DNA of 56,770 nucleotides from an uncultured Methanobrevibacter sp. (lineage in GTDB: Archaea; Methanobacteriota; Methanobacteria; Methanobacteriales; Methanobacteriaceae): NCBI RefSeq assembly GCF_902769175.1, contig NZ_CACXNW010000008.1:1-56770 (forward strand). Direction: 5' to 3'. The position numbers and the translations under genes were made by a program. The stretch's first letter is position 1; the number at the start of each line of letters is the position of its first letter. The notes below the pieces were generated by a model that ran no database searches, was not told the origin of the DNA, and saw only the letters and a program-made list of their open reading frames with translations. This document shows, one piece after another, positions 1 to 8,694 of the stretch.

Positions 1-1
1 A

Positions 2-112
2 GCTGGTATTATGGCAGCTTGTACTGTTGATGGTGTACTTGAAATTAGTGCAGGTAACTTCGACGGTAAGTTAGGTGCTTACATCATGAAATTACACGAC
101 TTATTCGAATAA
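2..112 (+). CDS. ftr: formylmethanofuran--tetrahydromethanopterin formyltransferase, C-terminal end
   Basis: Only the last 36 codons are inside the window; the gene starts before base 1. The readable tail ends with [20 protein letters not shown] and a TAA stop. This fits the conserved AGN(Y/F)xGKLGxYxxxLxEL end of Ftr, the cytoplasmic enzyme that moves the formyl group from formylmethanofuran to tetrahydromethanopterin in the second step of CO2 reduction to methane. A strong hairpin plus T-run terminator follows about 65 bases downstream. The identification rests on a short stretch and the known family C-terminus, so another protein with a similar tail cannot be fully excluded. Confidence 0.7.
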   Translation, partial: AGIMAACTVDGVLEISAGNFDGKLGAYIMKLHDLFE

Positions 113-175
113 GTCTGTAGCTTATTAAATTTAATTTAATTAGTACATTAGTTTAAGATGGTGTATTAATATTTT

Positions 176-214
176 GAGATAATTTCATTATCTCACTCTT
201 TTTCTTTTTTTATT
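176..214 (+). terminator. intrinsic-type terminator after ftr
   Basis: A perfect 8-bp stem (GAGATAAT, 3-base loop, ATTATCTC, 176-194) is followed directly by a T-rich tract. It lies downstream of the ftr stop and ahead of the next gene on the same strand, so it probably ends the ftr transcript. Confidence 0.7.
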
Positions 215-290
215 ATTATCTATTTATATCTATTTTTAACAAATTTTTTTTTGCATTGCATTTTAATTTTTTAGTTGGGGGAATGGTCGA

Positions 291-863
291 ATGAATGAAT
301 ATTTGATTGAGACAAAAAGCATTGATTATATGAATCCACATATTCAAGAAAAGGTTCAGAAATTAAAAGATCAATCATGTGATGATGCAGATTATATTAA
401 AAGAGCTTATATCTTTGTCAGAGATGAAATTCCACACTCCTGGGATATACAAACAAGTATAGTTTCAAGGACAGCCAGTGATGTATTAATAAATAAGACT
501 GGGATATGCTGGACAAAATCATGTCTTCTTGCAGCACTTCTTAGAGCAAATGGAATTCCATCTGGAATCAGCTATCAACTCCTTACATTAGCTGAAGATG
601 ATAGTTTAGGTCATATGGTCCATGCATTGAATACAGTCTATATTGAAGATTTAAATAAGTGGATTAGACTTGATGCTCGTGGAAATGTCGGAAATGCTAA
701 TGATGAGTTTAGTTTAGAAAAAGATTGCTTGGCTTTCTCACCACGAAAGGAATTTGGAGAAATCGATTATAATGACAACAATCCTGATTTAGAGGAAAGA
801 CTAGTTAATAAACTTGAAGAAACTGAGAATCTAATGGAAATGAAAATAGATTTTGAGTTTTAA
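291..863 (+). CDS. transglutaminase-like cysteine protease-fold protein
   Basis: A 190-residue cytoplasmic protein with the transglutaminase-like core. A catalytic Cys sits in GICWTKS (about residue 73), a His in GHMVHALN (about 108-111) and an Asp in WIRLDARGN (about 128). The spacing fits the Cys-His-Asp triad of the transglut_core family, and the segment after the Cys (AALLRANGIPSG) is the usual family helix. Such stand-alone domains are widespread in archaea, with peptidase or amide-hydrolase roles that are mostly unassigned. The ATG is preceded by a G-rich site (GGGGG about 10 bases upstream). No signal peptide is seen. It is convergent with the K+ channel gene, and the space between them holds a duplicated hairpin. 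The substrate is unknown. Confidence 0.8.
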   Translation: MNEYLIETKSIDYMNPHIQEKVQKLKDQSCDDADYIKRAYIFVRDEIPHSWDIQTSIVSRTASDVLINKTGICWTKSCLLAALLRANGIPSGISYQLLTLAEDDSLGHMVHALNTVYIEDLNKWIRLDARGNVGNANDEFSLEKDCLAFSPRKEFGEIDYNDNNPDLEERLVNKLEETENLMEMKIDFEF

Positions 864-864
864 T

Positions 865-1001
865 TCCTTGAGATTATAAAAAAAGAGTTAAGAGTTTACT
901 CTTTAAATTGTTTAGTAAACTCATTTATTTCATCCTTGAGATTATTAAAAAAGAGTTAAGAGTTTACTCTTTAAATTGTTTAGTAAACTCATTTATTTCA
1001 T
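865..1001. repeat. 68-bp tandem duplication including a hairpin and the 3' end of the channel gene
   Basis: Two adjacent copies (865-932 and 933-1001) differ at about one position. Each contains the inverted repeat GAGTTTACT ... AGTAAACTC with a 13-base loop. The right-hand copy includes the last 13 codons and stop of the minus-strand channel gene; the left-hand copy is a non-coding duplicate of that end. The hairpin can act as a terminator for either of the two convergent genes. Confidence 0.85.
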
Positions 1002-2106
1002 CAAAGCTTAAATTAACTCCCAAAACAATTCCTTCTTTTTTAAGCTCTTCAATAGCCTTATCTAAATAGGATTTATCTGGACCTGATAGCCAATGGGAAT
1101 GAACTTCGTTTACAGTGCTGTAAATGGTTTCCAATGATTCCCTAACATTCTTATTGGTATTGATTTTTTCAATGAAACTGTCCTCTTCGCTTTCATCCAT
1201 AACTCCAATGGTTCTTGAAACAGGAGTTTTGATACCATGGAAATGATATTCTATATTCTCAAGATGGCAATTGTATTTTCTAAGAATTTCCATTTCCTTT
1301 CCAATGTAATCCACACCATGCTTTTCGGTGATGTGGACTAAATTAGGCTCTACAGCAGCGAAGTAAATATCTGTTCCACCACTTGCTTCAGGGGAAATTA
1401 CCTTATTTGCACCTGCATGCTTTAATCTGTTAACGTTTTCCTTTTTGCTTGCCCTTGAAATAATCCAAGAATCATTATACAATTCCCTTGTTGTAAGGAC
1501 AATGAATAAGTTGTCAACATCACTTCCAGTTGTTACAATCACTCCTAAGGACTTGTCAATATTGAGCTTTTTAAGGGTTTTGTCCTCTGTTGCATTTCTA
1601 TGAAGTGCAATTACATTGCCATTATCTTCAATATCCTCTAGTTTCTCTTCGTTTTTTTCAATGATAATTACCTTTTGGTTTCTTTTCATTAATTCTTCGT
1701 AAACTGCGACACCTACTCTTCCAAAACCGCATAATATATAATGATTTTCCATTTCAGCTAATTTCCTTTCCATAATTCTTCCACTCCTAATGTCCTGTAG
1801 GTTTTCTGTAACTGAACTAATGATGTATGTAAAAATATATGCTATGATTCCTACTCCAGAGAGGGCAACTGTTACACTAAAAATCTTTTGTAATGGAGTA
1901 ATAGGAATAATGTCTCCGTATCCTACAGTAGCAATAGTAATTATGGTGTAATATATTGAATCGTATATGTTCAGCTTCATGATATAAATGGATCCTAAAA
2001 TACCATATAATAAAAATATAACAATTATGAGGACGCCAATAATTCCTCTTTTGTCTTTTTTAATACTCTTCAATAAGATTTCCAGGTATTTCATTTTATG
2101 CCTCAT
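964..2106 (-). CDS. potassium channel with two membrane helices and a C-terminal RCK (TrkA-N) domain
   Basis: A 380-residue MthK-type channel subunit. Two hydrophobic helices (about residues 22-42 and 74-98) flank a pore loop with the K+ selectivity filter TVGYGD (about 60-65). A Rossmann-type RCK domain follows, with the nucleotide-binding glycine motif GFGRVGVAVYEEL (about 127-139) and a downstream acidic strand end. It belongs to the family in which ligand or Ca2+ binding to RCK rings opens the pore. Starts are possible at M1 or M5; both precede a basic juxtamembrane segment. The gene's last codons lie inside a tandem duplication. It is a single gene facing away from nnr. Confidence 0.92.
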   Translation of the reverse strand: MRHKMKYLEILLKSIKKDKRGIIGVLIIVIFLLYGILGSIYIMKLNIYDSIYYTIITIATVGYGDIIPITPLQKIFSVTVALSGVGIIAYIFTYIISSVTENLQDIRSGRIMERKLAEMENHYILCGFGRVGVAVYEELMKRNQKVIIIEKNEEKLEDIEDNGNVIALHRNATEDKTLKKLNIDKSLGVIVTTGSDVDNLFIVLTTRELYNDSWIISRASKKENVNRLKHAGANKVISPEASGGTDIYFAAVEPNLVHITEKHGVDYIGKEMEILRKYNCHLENIEYHFHGIKTPVSRTIGVMDESEEDSFIEKINTNKNVRESLETIYSTVNEVHSHWLSGPDKSYLDKAIEELKKEGIVLGVNLSFDEINEFTKQFKE

Positions 2107-2210
2107 TGGAGTTTAATTTCCCTTTTTCTCAAATTTAAATTTTTAAAAATTTTCTCATCTTCAGTTTTATTGTCCTTATATTTAATTATTAGTATGATTA
2201 TATAATATAA

Positions 2211-2302
2211 TGTTTATTATTAATTTAATTCATTTTTAAGAATGTAATTTTTTAAATGTTTATTATTAATTTAATTCATTTTTAAGAATGTAATTTTTTA
2301 AA
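2211..2302. repeat. 46-bp tandem duplication upstream of nnr
   Basis: Two adjacent, near-identical 46-base units begin with TGTTTATTATTAATTTAATT (2211 and 2257). They lie in the divergent region between the K+ channel gene and nnr. No coding potential is seen. Confidence 0.8.
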
Positions 2303-2339
2303 AATAGTCATTTCAATAATTTAATTCGAAGGTGTAATA

Positions 2340-3914
2340 ATGGATCCAATAGATATGATGACAACAGATTATAATTGTGAGTATTTAGGCCTTTCTCGAT
2401 TGTGTTTGATGGAGAATGCAGGTAAATCATTATCAGATGAGGTAGCAACCCTTTCAACTTTCAAGTTTTCAAAGCCTGTAAAAATCCTGATCTTTACAGG
2501 TTCTGGTGGAAATGGTGGAGATGGTTTTGTTGCAGCAAGACATTTATTGAATAGAGGCTTTGAAGTGGAAGTTTATTACTTGAATTCCTTAGATGAGATC
2601 AAGTCTGATGATGCATTGGTAAATCTTGAAATATTGATGAATATGGAACCAAGAATTTCACGTTTGTCTGTTGATTTCATTAAGGATTCATCTGATTTGG
2701 ACAAGCTTGATTTTGATTCCAATAGCGAATATATTGTCCTTGACTGCTTGCTTGGAACTGGAATTAAGGGAAGGCTAAGGACTAAGGTCAGAAAAACAGT
2801 GGAATTGATTAATGAGATAGAAGGTATAAAGATAGCGGTGGATGCTCCTTCAGGTTTGGATCCATTAACTGGGGAAATATCAGACATTGCTGTAGATGCA
2901 GATTACACTGTAAGCTTTCACAAAATCAAAACTGGTGTCAAATTGGCTGGTGAGGAAAAGACTGGAGGAGTAATCACCTGTGATATTGGAATTCCTCTTG
3001 AAGCTGAATTGTTTGTTGAAGGTGGAGATTTACTCAGATTAAAGAATAGAAAAAATGATTCTCACAAAGGAAACAATGGCAAAGTCTTGATTGTTGGAGG
3101 AAGCAAGGATTATTATGGTGCACCAGCTATTTCTGCAAAGGCAGCTATTGCAACTGGTGTTGACTTGACTTACATTTACACTCCAAAGAATGCAGCTATT
3201 CCTATCAAGTCATTTTCTGAAGACTTTATTGTAACTGAAGCAAAAGGAGATTATCTATCTCTTGAGGATTTAGAAGATATTTTAGAACTTGCATCTAAGG
3301 TTGATGCCGTTTTATTAGGTCCGGGTTCCAGTCAAATGGAAGAAACAGCTAAATTATTCAATGTTTTGGCAATGAAAATTGACAAGCCATTGGTTTTAGA
3401 TGCTGATGCCTTAAAATTAGTGGATTTATCCCTTGTTTCCAAAAGGGAAGATTTGATTATCACACCACATGCCTCTGAATTCAAGTCCTTCTTTAAATCA
3501 CTTATTTCAAATGAGGATATGGATGATTTTGAAAAGGCATTGAATTTAAATGACAAAGAACATTTGGACTTTAGAAAAGTCAATGACAAGATTGATGCAA
3601 TCCATAAAATTACAAAAAACATCAATGGTTCTGTCATCTTAAAGGGAAAATACGATTTTGTATTTAATGGAAATAGGTTGAAGATTAACAGAACTGGAAA
3701 TCCTGGAATGACTGTCGGAGGTACAGGAGATGCATTGGCAGGAATTTGCTTAAGTTTGCTCTCTCAAGGATTAAATAGTTTTGATGCAGCATTGCTTGCC
3801 CCTTATCTCAATGGCAGAGCAGGGGATTTAGCTTATGAATCTCAAGGATATGGATTTGGGGCACAGGACTTGACCCAGTACTTAGGTGCAGTGATGAGTG
3901 GTTTGATTGATTAA
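2340..3914 (+). CDS. nnr: bifunctional NAD(P)H-hydrate epimerase / ADP-dependent NAD(P)H-hydrate dehydratase
   Basis: This 524-residue two-domain metabolite-repair enzyme reconverts hydrated NAD(P)H. The N-terminal epimerase half (about 1-220) has the family signature GSGGNGGDGFVAARHL (about 55-70) and the VDAPSGLDPLTG block. The C-terminal dehydratase half (about 240-524) has KVLIVGGSKDYYGAP, LGPGSS, VLDADALK and the ADP/metal-binding GNPGMTVGGTGDALAG near the end. Domain order and length fit the full-length fused form. The ATG follows a GGTG site 6-10 bases upstream. sfsA follows after 44 bases on the same strand, so the two may be co-transcribed. The function is well supported by motifs. 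Confidence 0.95.
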   Translation: MDPIDMMTTDYNCEYLGLSRLCLMENAGKSLSDEVATLSTFKFSKPVKILIFTGSGGNGGDGFVAARHLLNRGFEVEVYYLNSLDEIKSDDALVNLEILMNMEPRISRLSVDFIKDSSDLDKLDFDSNSEYIVLDCLLGTGIKGRLRTKVRKTVELINEIEGIKIAVDAPSGLDPLTGEISDIAVDADYTVSFHKIKTGVKLAGEEKTGGVITCDIGIPLEAELFVEGGDLLRLKNRKNDSHKGNNGKVLIVGGSKDYYGAPAISAKAAIATGVDLTYIYTPKNAAIPIKSFSEDFIVTEAKGDYLSLEDLEDILELASKVDAVLLGPGSSQMEETAKLFNVLAMKIDKPLVLDADALKLVDLSLVSKREDLIITPHASEFKSFFKSLISNEDMDDFEKALNLNDKEHLDFRKVNDKIDAIHKITKNINGSVILKGKYDFVFNGNRLKINRTGNPGMTVGGTGDALAGICLSLLSQGLNSFDAALLAPYLNGRAGDLAYESQGYGFGAQDLTQYLGAVMSGLID

Positions 3915-3958
3915 TTTATTTAAAAGAAATTATTATTTTTGATATTTGAGTGATTTAA

Positions 3959-4663
3959 TTGACTGATTTGGTTAAGGCAATATTTAGGAATAGGGCAAAT
4001 CGATTTATTGCAGAAGTGGAAATTGATGGAGAGATAGTAAAGGCACACTTGCCAAATACTGGCAGATGCAAAGAGCTGTTAATTGATGGAACAACAGTTT
4101 ATCTTAAGCCAAGCGATAATCCTAATAGGAAAACCAAATATTCCTTGTATTTGGTTGAGAATAAAGGGGCGCTTGTAGCTATGTTTTCCCAACAGGCAAA
4201 TAAGATTGTCTTTGATGCAATTAAAAAAGGAAAGATAAAAGAGCTTTCAGGATATTCCATTTTAGAATCTGAAAAGACAATAGGCAATTCAAGAATTGAC
4301 ATTTATTTAGCTAATTCTGACCATGATGCTCCTATTGATGAAACATATGTTGAAGTAAAGTCCGTTACTTTAATCAAGGATGGAATTGCACAATTTCCAG
4401 ATGCTCCTACTGAAAGGGGCAGAAAACATTTGGAAGAGCTTATTTCTCTAAAAAAGCAAGGAATCAGATCAGTGGTATTCTTCTTGATTGAGCACCCAAA
4501 TGGAAATAGTTTTAGACCTAATTGGGAAAATGATCCTAAATTTTCCGAGACTTTAAAAAAAGCATATTCTGAAGGTGTGGAAATACTTGTCTATAAAACA
4601 GAAAACACATTGGAACATATTGAATTGGTTGGAAGTTCTTTAGACTTTGATTTAGAAAAGTAG
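3959..4663 (+). CDS. sfsA: SfsA family nuclease-like protein
   Basis: A 234-residue protein that begins AIFRNRANRFIAEVEIDG and contains HLPNTGRCKELL, the hallmark of SfsA (sugar fermentation stimulation protein homologue). Further conserved blocks are VEVKSVTL and the DAPTERGRKHLEEL run, which hold PD-(D/E)xK-type acidic and lysine residues. Family members have an N-terminal OB-like fold and a restriction-nuclease-like fold; the biological role in archaea is unsettled. Translation is inferred from a TTG at 3959, preceded by GAGTGAT at the right spacing. A run of 11 T immediately after the stop is the likely terminator. Confidence 0.93.
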   Translation: MTDLVKAIFRNRANRFIAEVEIDGEIVKAHLPNTGRCKELLIDGTTVYLKPSDNPNRKTKYSLYLVENKGALVAMFSQQANKIVFDAIKKGKIKELSGYSILESEKTIGNSRIDIYLANSDHDAPIDETYVEVKSVTLIKDGIAQFPDAPTERGRKHLEELISLKKQGIRSVVFFLIEHPNGNSFRPNWENDPKFSETLKKAYSEGVEILVYKTENTLEHIELVGSSLDFDLEK

Positions 4664-4674
4664 TTTTTTTTTTT
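4664..4674 (+). terminator. oligo-T terminator after sfsA
   Basis: Eleven consecutive T bases start immediately after the sfsA stop codon. This is the simple form of archaeal transcription terminator. No hairpin is needed or seen. Confidence 0.6.
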
Positions 4675-4965
4675 AAATTTTAATATTTCCCATATCTTAT
4701 TTTTAAATTATTATTTTATTCCCATGTCTTTTTTTTAAATTTTTATGTTTATTCAAAAATTTTTTTAATTTTTTTATCAATCGTTTTTTCATTCCTAATT
4801 TTGCGAACAAAATATTAATTAAGTTAAGTATAACTTTTTAAAAAAGATTTAAATAGTAAATAAACTCTTAAAATTAAAATTAATCAAAAATAGTTTAAAG
4901 AAAGCGAGAATAATATGCAAAGGTTTAATTTTTAAAAAAAACATATGTAAAGGGGTGATATGTAA
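4675..4965. other. AT-rich intergenic region with one arm of a 13-bp inverted repeat
   Basis: No gene is seen. A TATA-like segment TTTAAATA lies near 4848-4858. An inverted repeat pairs CGAGAATAATATG (4905-4917) with CATATTATTCTCG (4973-4985); the second arm lies just inside the small ORF that follows. The pair could form a stem that includes the RBS and start of that ORF. Confidence 0.5.
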
Positions 4966-5088
4966 TTGAGTACATATTATTCTCGGATTATATTATATTT
5001 TTTCATATTAATAAAGTTTTTGTCTATACATACTATTTTTTTAGCTTTAATGAATTTTTTCATAATAAATATTTTTAAATTTATTTAA
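4966..5088 (+). CDS. possible 40-residue hydrophobic membrane peptide
   Basis: A TTG-started reading frame of 40 codons is preceded by a strong GGGGTGAT site at suitable spacing. The predicted peptide is almost entirely hydrophobic (for example IILYFFILIKFLSIHTIFLA) and would form one or two membrane-spanning segments. It matches no family I recognise. An inverted repeat (4905-4917 with 4973-4985) spans the RBS and start, so an RNA stem could control access to it. Hydrophobic frames also arise by chance in T-rich DNA, so this is tentative; the good RBS and the stem are the reasons for listing it. Confidence 0.3.
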   Translation: MSTYYSRIILYFFILIKFLSIHTIFLALMNFFIINIFKFI

Positions 5089-5240
5089 TTAAGATTTAAA
5101 CTAGTTATTAGAAATAAGTTAAATTTTTTGTATTTTTATAATTTTTTTAATTAAGTTTAAAACTAGTTATTAGAGTTAATTTAATTTTTTTTATAATTTT
5201 TTTAATTAAGTTTAAAACTAGTTACAGAAAAAAGTTAAAA
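5084..5240. repeat. three imperfect tandem copies, 55-62 bp period
   Basis: Units beginning TTTAATTAAG at 5084, 5146 and 5201 each continue with (T/A)TTTAAAACTAGTTA. They lie downstream of argG (which reads toward lower coordinates) and overlap the end of the small ORF. The units are AT-rich and non-coding. Confidence 0.7.
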
Positions 5241-5303
5241 TCTCATTTATAATTGGAAAAATTATAATAAATGATAAAATTTGATAAAAAAAGAAATAAA
5301 AAT

Positions 5304-5321
5304 AGATAAAATTAATTATCT
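5304..5321 (-). terminator. short hairpin at the end of argG
   Basis: On the minus strand AGATAA and TTATCT form a 6-bp stem overlapping the argG stop, followed by T-rich sequence. It is a weak intrinsic-type terminator candidate. Confidence 0.4.
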
Positions 5322-6491
5322 ATTTAATTTTTGATAGTTAGCAGCTTGGAGACCGTGGTATTTAATCATACCTTCGATTTCACTTTGATCGGTTTCTTTG
5401 TCTTCAAAGGTGATTTGTTCAATGCTGTGTAAGCTGAAAGGTGATTTTCTGCTTAATGGTTGAATGGAACCTTTGAATAATTTCATTACAACTTCTCCGC
5501 TAACTCTTCTTTGCATATGGTCGAAAGCTTGGTCTAAGTCTTCTCTTAAAGGTTCTTGCCATAATGCTTCGTAAACTAAATCCGCATATAAAGTGCTCAT
5601 GTAATCTGCAAATCTTAATTCATCTACAGTTAAGACCAATTGTTCTAATGCCTTGTGGGCTGCAATCAATAATTTAGCACCTGGCACTTCATAGGTTTCT
5701 CTGCTTTTAAGACCAATCATTCTGTTTTCAATGATGTCCACTCTACCGACACCATTTTCACCAGCAATTTCATTTGCCTTGTTGATTAAGTCTACAAGTC
5801 CCATCATTTCTCCATCGATAGCTACTGGAACTCCTTCTTCAAATTCAATTCTTACTTTAGTAGGAGTGTCTTTTGCATCTTCAGCAGATTTGGTCCATTC
5901 GTAGATTTCTTCAGGTGGCTCATTAGCAGGGTCTTCAAGCACATCCCCTTCAATAGCTCTTCCCCAAAGGTTTTCATCTATACTGTAAATTTTATCATAA
6001 GCTAAATTAAGTCCATGCTCTTTTGCATAAGCAACTTCTTCAGTTCTTGTAATGTTCATTTCTCTGATAGGTGCAATGATTTTATAGTCAGACATGGATC
6101 TTATGATTGCTTCAAATCTGAATTGGTCGTTTCCTTTACCTGTACATCCGTGTGCAATTGCAGTTGCTCCTTCCTTATCTGCAATTTCAATGATTTTCAT
6201 TGCAATTAAAGGTCTTGCAAGTGCAGTGCTTAATGGGTAACCTTCATATTCTGCATTTGCTTTGATTCCTCTTGCAATGTATTCATTTGCAAATTCATCT
6301 TTAGCATCAATAATGTAGTGTTTTCCAGCATTGATTTTATCTGCAGAATTTTGGGATTTTTGCAATTCTTCTGGTGGTTGACCAACGTCAACACATGCAG
6401 TAACGACTTCATAATTATATTTTTCTTCTAATAATTTGACACATACAGTGGTGTCTAACCCTCCACTGAATGCAAGAACGACTTTTTCCAT
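5316..6491 (-). CDS. argG: argininosuccinate synthase
   Basis: This 391-residue cytoplasmic enzyme of arginine biosynthesis joins citrulline and aspartate using ATP. The N-terminal PP-loop AFSGGLDTT (about residues 8-16) binds ATP. Family blocks [28 protein letters not shown] and [14 protein letters not shown] follow in the expected order, and the length is normal. The ATG has a GTGAT site just upstream on the minus strand. It appears to be transcribed alone; tandem repeats lie on both sides. No nearby arginine genes and no clear operator are seen. Confidence 0.97.
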   Translation of the reverse strand: MEKVVLAFSGGLDTTVCVKLLEEKYNYEVVTACVDVGQPPEELQKSQNSADKINAGKHYIIDAKDEFANEYIARGIKANAEYEGYPLSTALARPLIAMKIIEIADKEGATAIAHGCTGKGNDQFRFEAIIRSMSDYKIIAPIREMNITRTEEVAYAKEHGLNLAYDKIYSIDENLWGRAIEGDVLEDPANEPPEEIYEWTKSAEDAKDTPTKVRIEFEEGVPVAIDGEMMGLVDLINKANEIAGENGVGRVDIIENRMIGLKSRETYEVPGAKLLIAAHKALEQLVLTVDELRFADYMSTLYADLVYEALWQEPLREDLDQAFDHMQRRVSGEVVMKLFKGSIQPLSRKSPFSLHSIEQITFEDKETDQSEIEGMIKYHGLQAANYQKLNR

Positions 6492-6643
6492 AATATCACT
6501 TTTTATATTTTTATAATCAATAAAGTTTATTTAAAATGTCTTTGTTAATTAGTATAACATTATAAGTTATGTTCTTTATTATATATAATTTTAAGTTTAA
6601 ATAAAAGAAACTATAAAATTATTACTGTAATCTTTATTTTTAC

Positions 6644-6810
6644 ATGATTTAAATTATAAGAAACTTATTAAGGTTCTTTATTAATTTGGTATGATTTAAA
6701 TTATTAGAAACTTTTTTAGGTTTTTTATTAATAATCTGATTAAATTATTAGAAACTTATCAGTGACCTTATTTATTGATATGATTTAAATTATTAGAAAC
6801 CTATTAGAGT
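6644..6810. repeat. four imperfect tandem copies, about 46 bp period
   Basis: The unit (A/C)TGATTTAAATTATTAGAAAC recurs at about 6644, 6691, 6736 and 6780 with spacing 47, 46 and 44. It fills the divergent region between argG and the AstE-like gene; the last copy ends close to that gene's RBS, so the copies form part of its leader or promoter. The rest of 6492-6643 is plain AT-rich sequence. Confidence 0.8.
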
Positions 6811-6827
6811 CCTTTAAAGGTGATTTG

Positions 6828-7565
6828 ATGGATGAATTAAACAAGAACAATTTGGAATTGGAATTAATTTCTTATGATGCAGGAGGATTTATCGCTGCAA
6901 ATAGGAATATCTTTAATAATATTGACTTATCAGACAATTCTAAATTCATTATAAATCAAGCCCTTAAAGGAACTCCAATGATTAAAATGGGAAATGGCTA
7001 TCCTCAAGTCATGATGGTTGCAGGAGTTCACGGCAATGAATTGGCTCCTCAAATTGCAGCCTTAAGGTTAATTGACAAGCTTTTCCACATGGAATTAAAT
7101 GGAACTCTATATATAATTCCATTTGCATCTCCAAAAAGCACTATGGATAATTCAAGATACTTTGATGGGATAGACTTAAACAGGTCTTCACATTTGCCTA
7201 ATACTGTAACAAATCTTATTTTAAACAAGGCAATGGAATTGAATGTTTCTGCCATAGGCGATTTTCATTCATCTGCCCCTAATTCAAATCCTGGAAAAGA
7301 AGGTGTATTCTGTACTCAAAATCCATGCAATGCAAGCTTTTACATTGCAGACTTTATTTCAAAAAAGGTAGGTTCTGAAAAGATTATTTATCCTGTTGCA
7401 GGAATTCCATTTAAGGGGGCTCTTGAAGATGAATCCAACTTGAAACAGATTCCTTCTGTAACCTGTGAGGTTTTATCTGCAGTTGGATATTCAAATGAGA
7501 AAATCTGCAAAAGGTCTTATCTGCAAATGATTGCATTTTTAGAGTATTTTGGCATAATTGATTGA
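6828..7565 (+). CDS. succinylglutamate desuccinylase/aspartoacylase family zinc hydrolase
   Basis: A 245-residue M14-like zinc carboxypeptidase-fold protein. The metal-binding motif GVHGNE (His about 68, Glu about 71) is followed by an Arg-containing DLNRSSHLP block and a later His in GDFHSSAP, as in AstE/aspartoacylase enzymes. Substrates in this superfamily are N-acyl amino acids or related amides; the archaeal substrate is not evident. I place the start at the ATG at 6828, which follows AAAGGTGAT; an in-frame TTG lies one codon upstream. The protein is short compared with bacterial AstE (over 300 residues), as is common for archaeal members. Confidence 0.82.
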   Translation: MDELNKNNLELELISYDAGGFIAANRNIFNNIDLSDNSKFIINQALKGTPMIKMGNGYPQVMMVAGVHGNELAPQIAALRLIDKLFHMELNGTLYIIPFASPKSTMDNSRYFDGIDLNRSSHLPNTVTNLILNKAMELNVSAIGDFHSSAPNSNPGKEGVFCTQNPCNASFYIADFISKKVGSEKIIYPVAGIPFKGALEDESNLKQIPSVTCEVLSAVGYSNEKICKRSYLQMIAFLEYFGIID

Positions 7566-7700
7566 TTATGAGTTAATCATCTATTTTTTAGTTTATTTAT
7601 TATAATTAACTGTTTTATTATGAGTTAATCCTCATTTTTTTATTATAATTTAACAGTTTGATTATGAGCCAATCCTCATTTTTTTATTATAATCGAACTA
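7565..7700. repeat. three tandem copies, about 52 bp, each with a TGAG...CTCA hairpin and T-run
   Basis: Copies start near 7565, 7617 and 7670 with (G/T)ATTATGAG(T/C)(T/C)AATC. The second and third contain the small stem TGAG-TTAATC-CTCA followed by a run of seven T, so each copy is a terminator-like unit downstream of the AstE-like gene. The remainder up to 7923 is AT-rich with no gene seen. Confidence 0.75.
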
Positions 7701-7923
7701 TTTTTATCTATTTTTCTAATATTTTTCATTGTCTCTTTATCGATTTGTCTTTTTTATTGTCTCATTTCAATCTCATTCATTGCTATTTATATATAGTGAA
7801 CTTTCTATGAATATTAGTTCTCAAATGCTCTCATTTAGTTTATATTGGCAAAAAATAAAATATTAATAAACATATTTTAACTAATCAAATCACACATTTT
7901 ACATTAGCTTCATTATCGTTTTT

Positions 7924-8694
7924 TTGAATTTTTTAAAATATGTTTATAAAATAGGATGTGTTAGTATTTCCTCTTATAAAGGCCATACAATATTTGCATT
8001 TATTCTTTCTTTAATAATGTTTTATGATCCTTTGGCTATTGCATTAGCGGTAATCTCTGCAAACATTCCCGATTTCGACCATGAGTTTAAAAGAAATCAT
8101 GTCATAACAATCATTGCTCTTGGAGCAATAGTTTCTCTGTTTCTTTATTGCATGGGATTGCCATATTACTTAGGTTTGGTCATAATTTTTTTAGGAGGCA
8201 TATTTCTGCTTTCTAACCATAGGGGATTTACTCATTCTATTTTAGGAGCATTTCTAATAACTCTTTTCCTATCACTATTCTTATTCTTTGGAATAGGATT
8301 GTCCTCTTATGATTTGGATTTCAACAATCCAAGAAACATGATGATTCTATTGATATTGATTATAACTTTGGGTTTATTGTTTCTTAATAAAAGATTATAT
8401 CCGATTTTCTTAGTGGCAATTGCCTTGATTGTTGTATCTGTCCATATGGGATTCATTTCCCCATTGAAAATAAATTTGACTCTTCTTGTATTTTCAATCT
8501 TTTTTGGATTGGCCAGCCACATATCATTAGATTCCTTCACTCCTGCTGGAGTTAAGGCATTCAGTTCCTTTAGCGATAGGGAATATCATAAGAAATTTGG
8601 CATTTCATTGCTTATTGCATTGTTTGTGATGTTTGTTTTATTGTTTCCAAACAAACTCTTGTTTTACTTTTATTTTTTAGCTAATCTCCTCTAA
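7924..8694 (+). CDS. membrane-bound YdjM/DUF457-like metal-dependent hydrolase family protein
   Basis: A 256-residue polytopic membrane protein with the YdjM-family pattern: an early GHTIFAFI, then IPDFDHEFKRNH, SNHRGFTHSILGA and a C-terminal ASHISLDSFTPAGVK. The paired His/Asp residues in these blocks are the proposed metal ligands. About six to seven hydrophobic segments separate them. Bacterial relatives are annotated as LexA-regulated membrane hydrolases; the reaction is unknown. The start is uncertain: a TTG at 7924 gives the best N-terminus, but no clear ribosome binding site precedes it, so the message could be leaderless. Confidence 0.8.
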   Translation: MNFLKYVYKIGCVSISSYKGHTIFAFILSLIMFYDPLAIALAVISANIPDFDHEFKRNHVITIIALGAIVSLFLYCMGLPYYLGLVIIFLGGIFLLSNHRGFTHSILGAFLITLFLSLFLFFGIGLSSYDLDFNNPRNMMILLILIITLGLLFLNKRLYPIFLVAIALIVVSVHMGFISPLKINLTLLVFSIFFGLASHISLDSFTPAGVKAFSSFSDREYHKKFGISLLIALFVMFVLLFPNKLLFYFYFLANLL

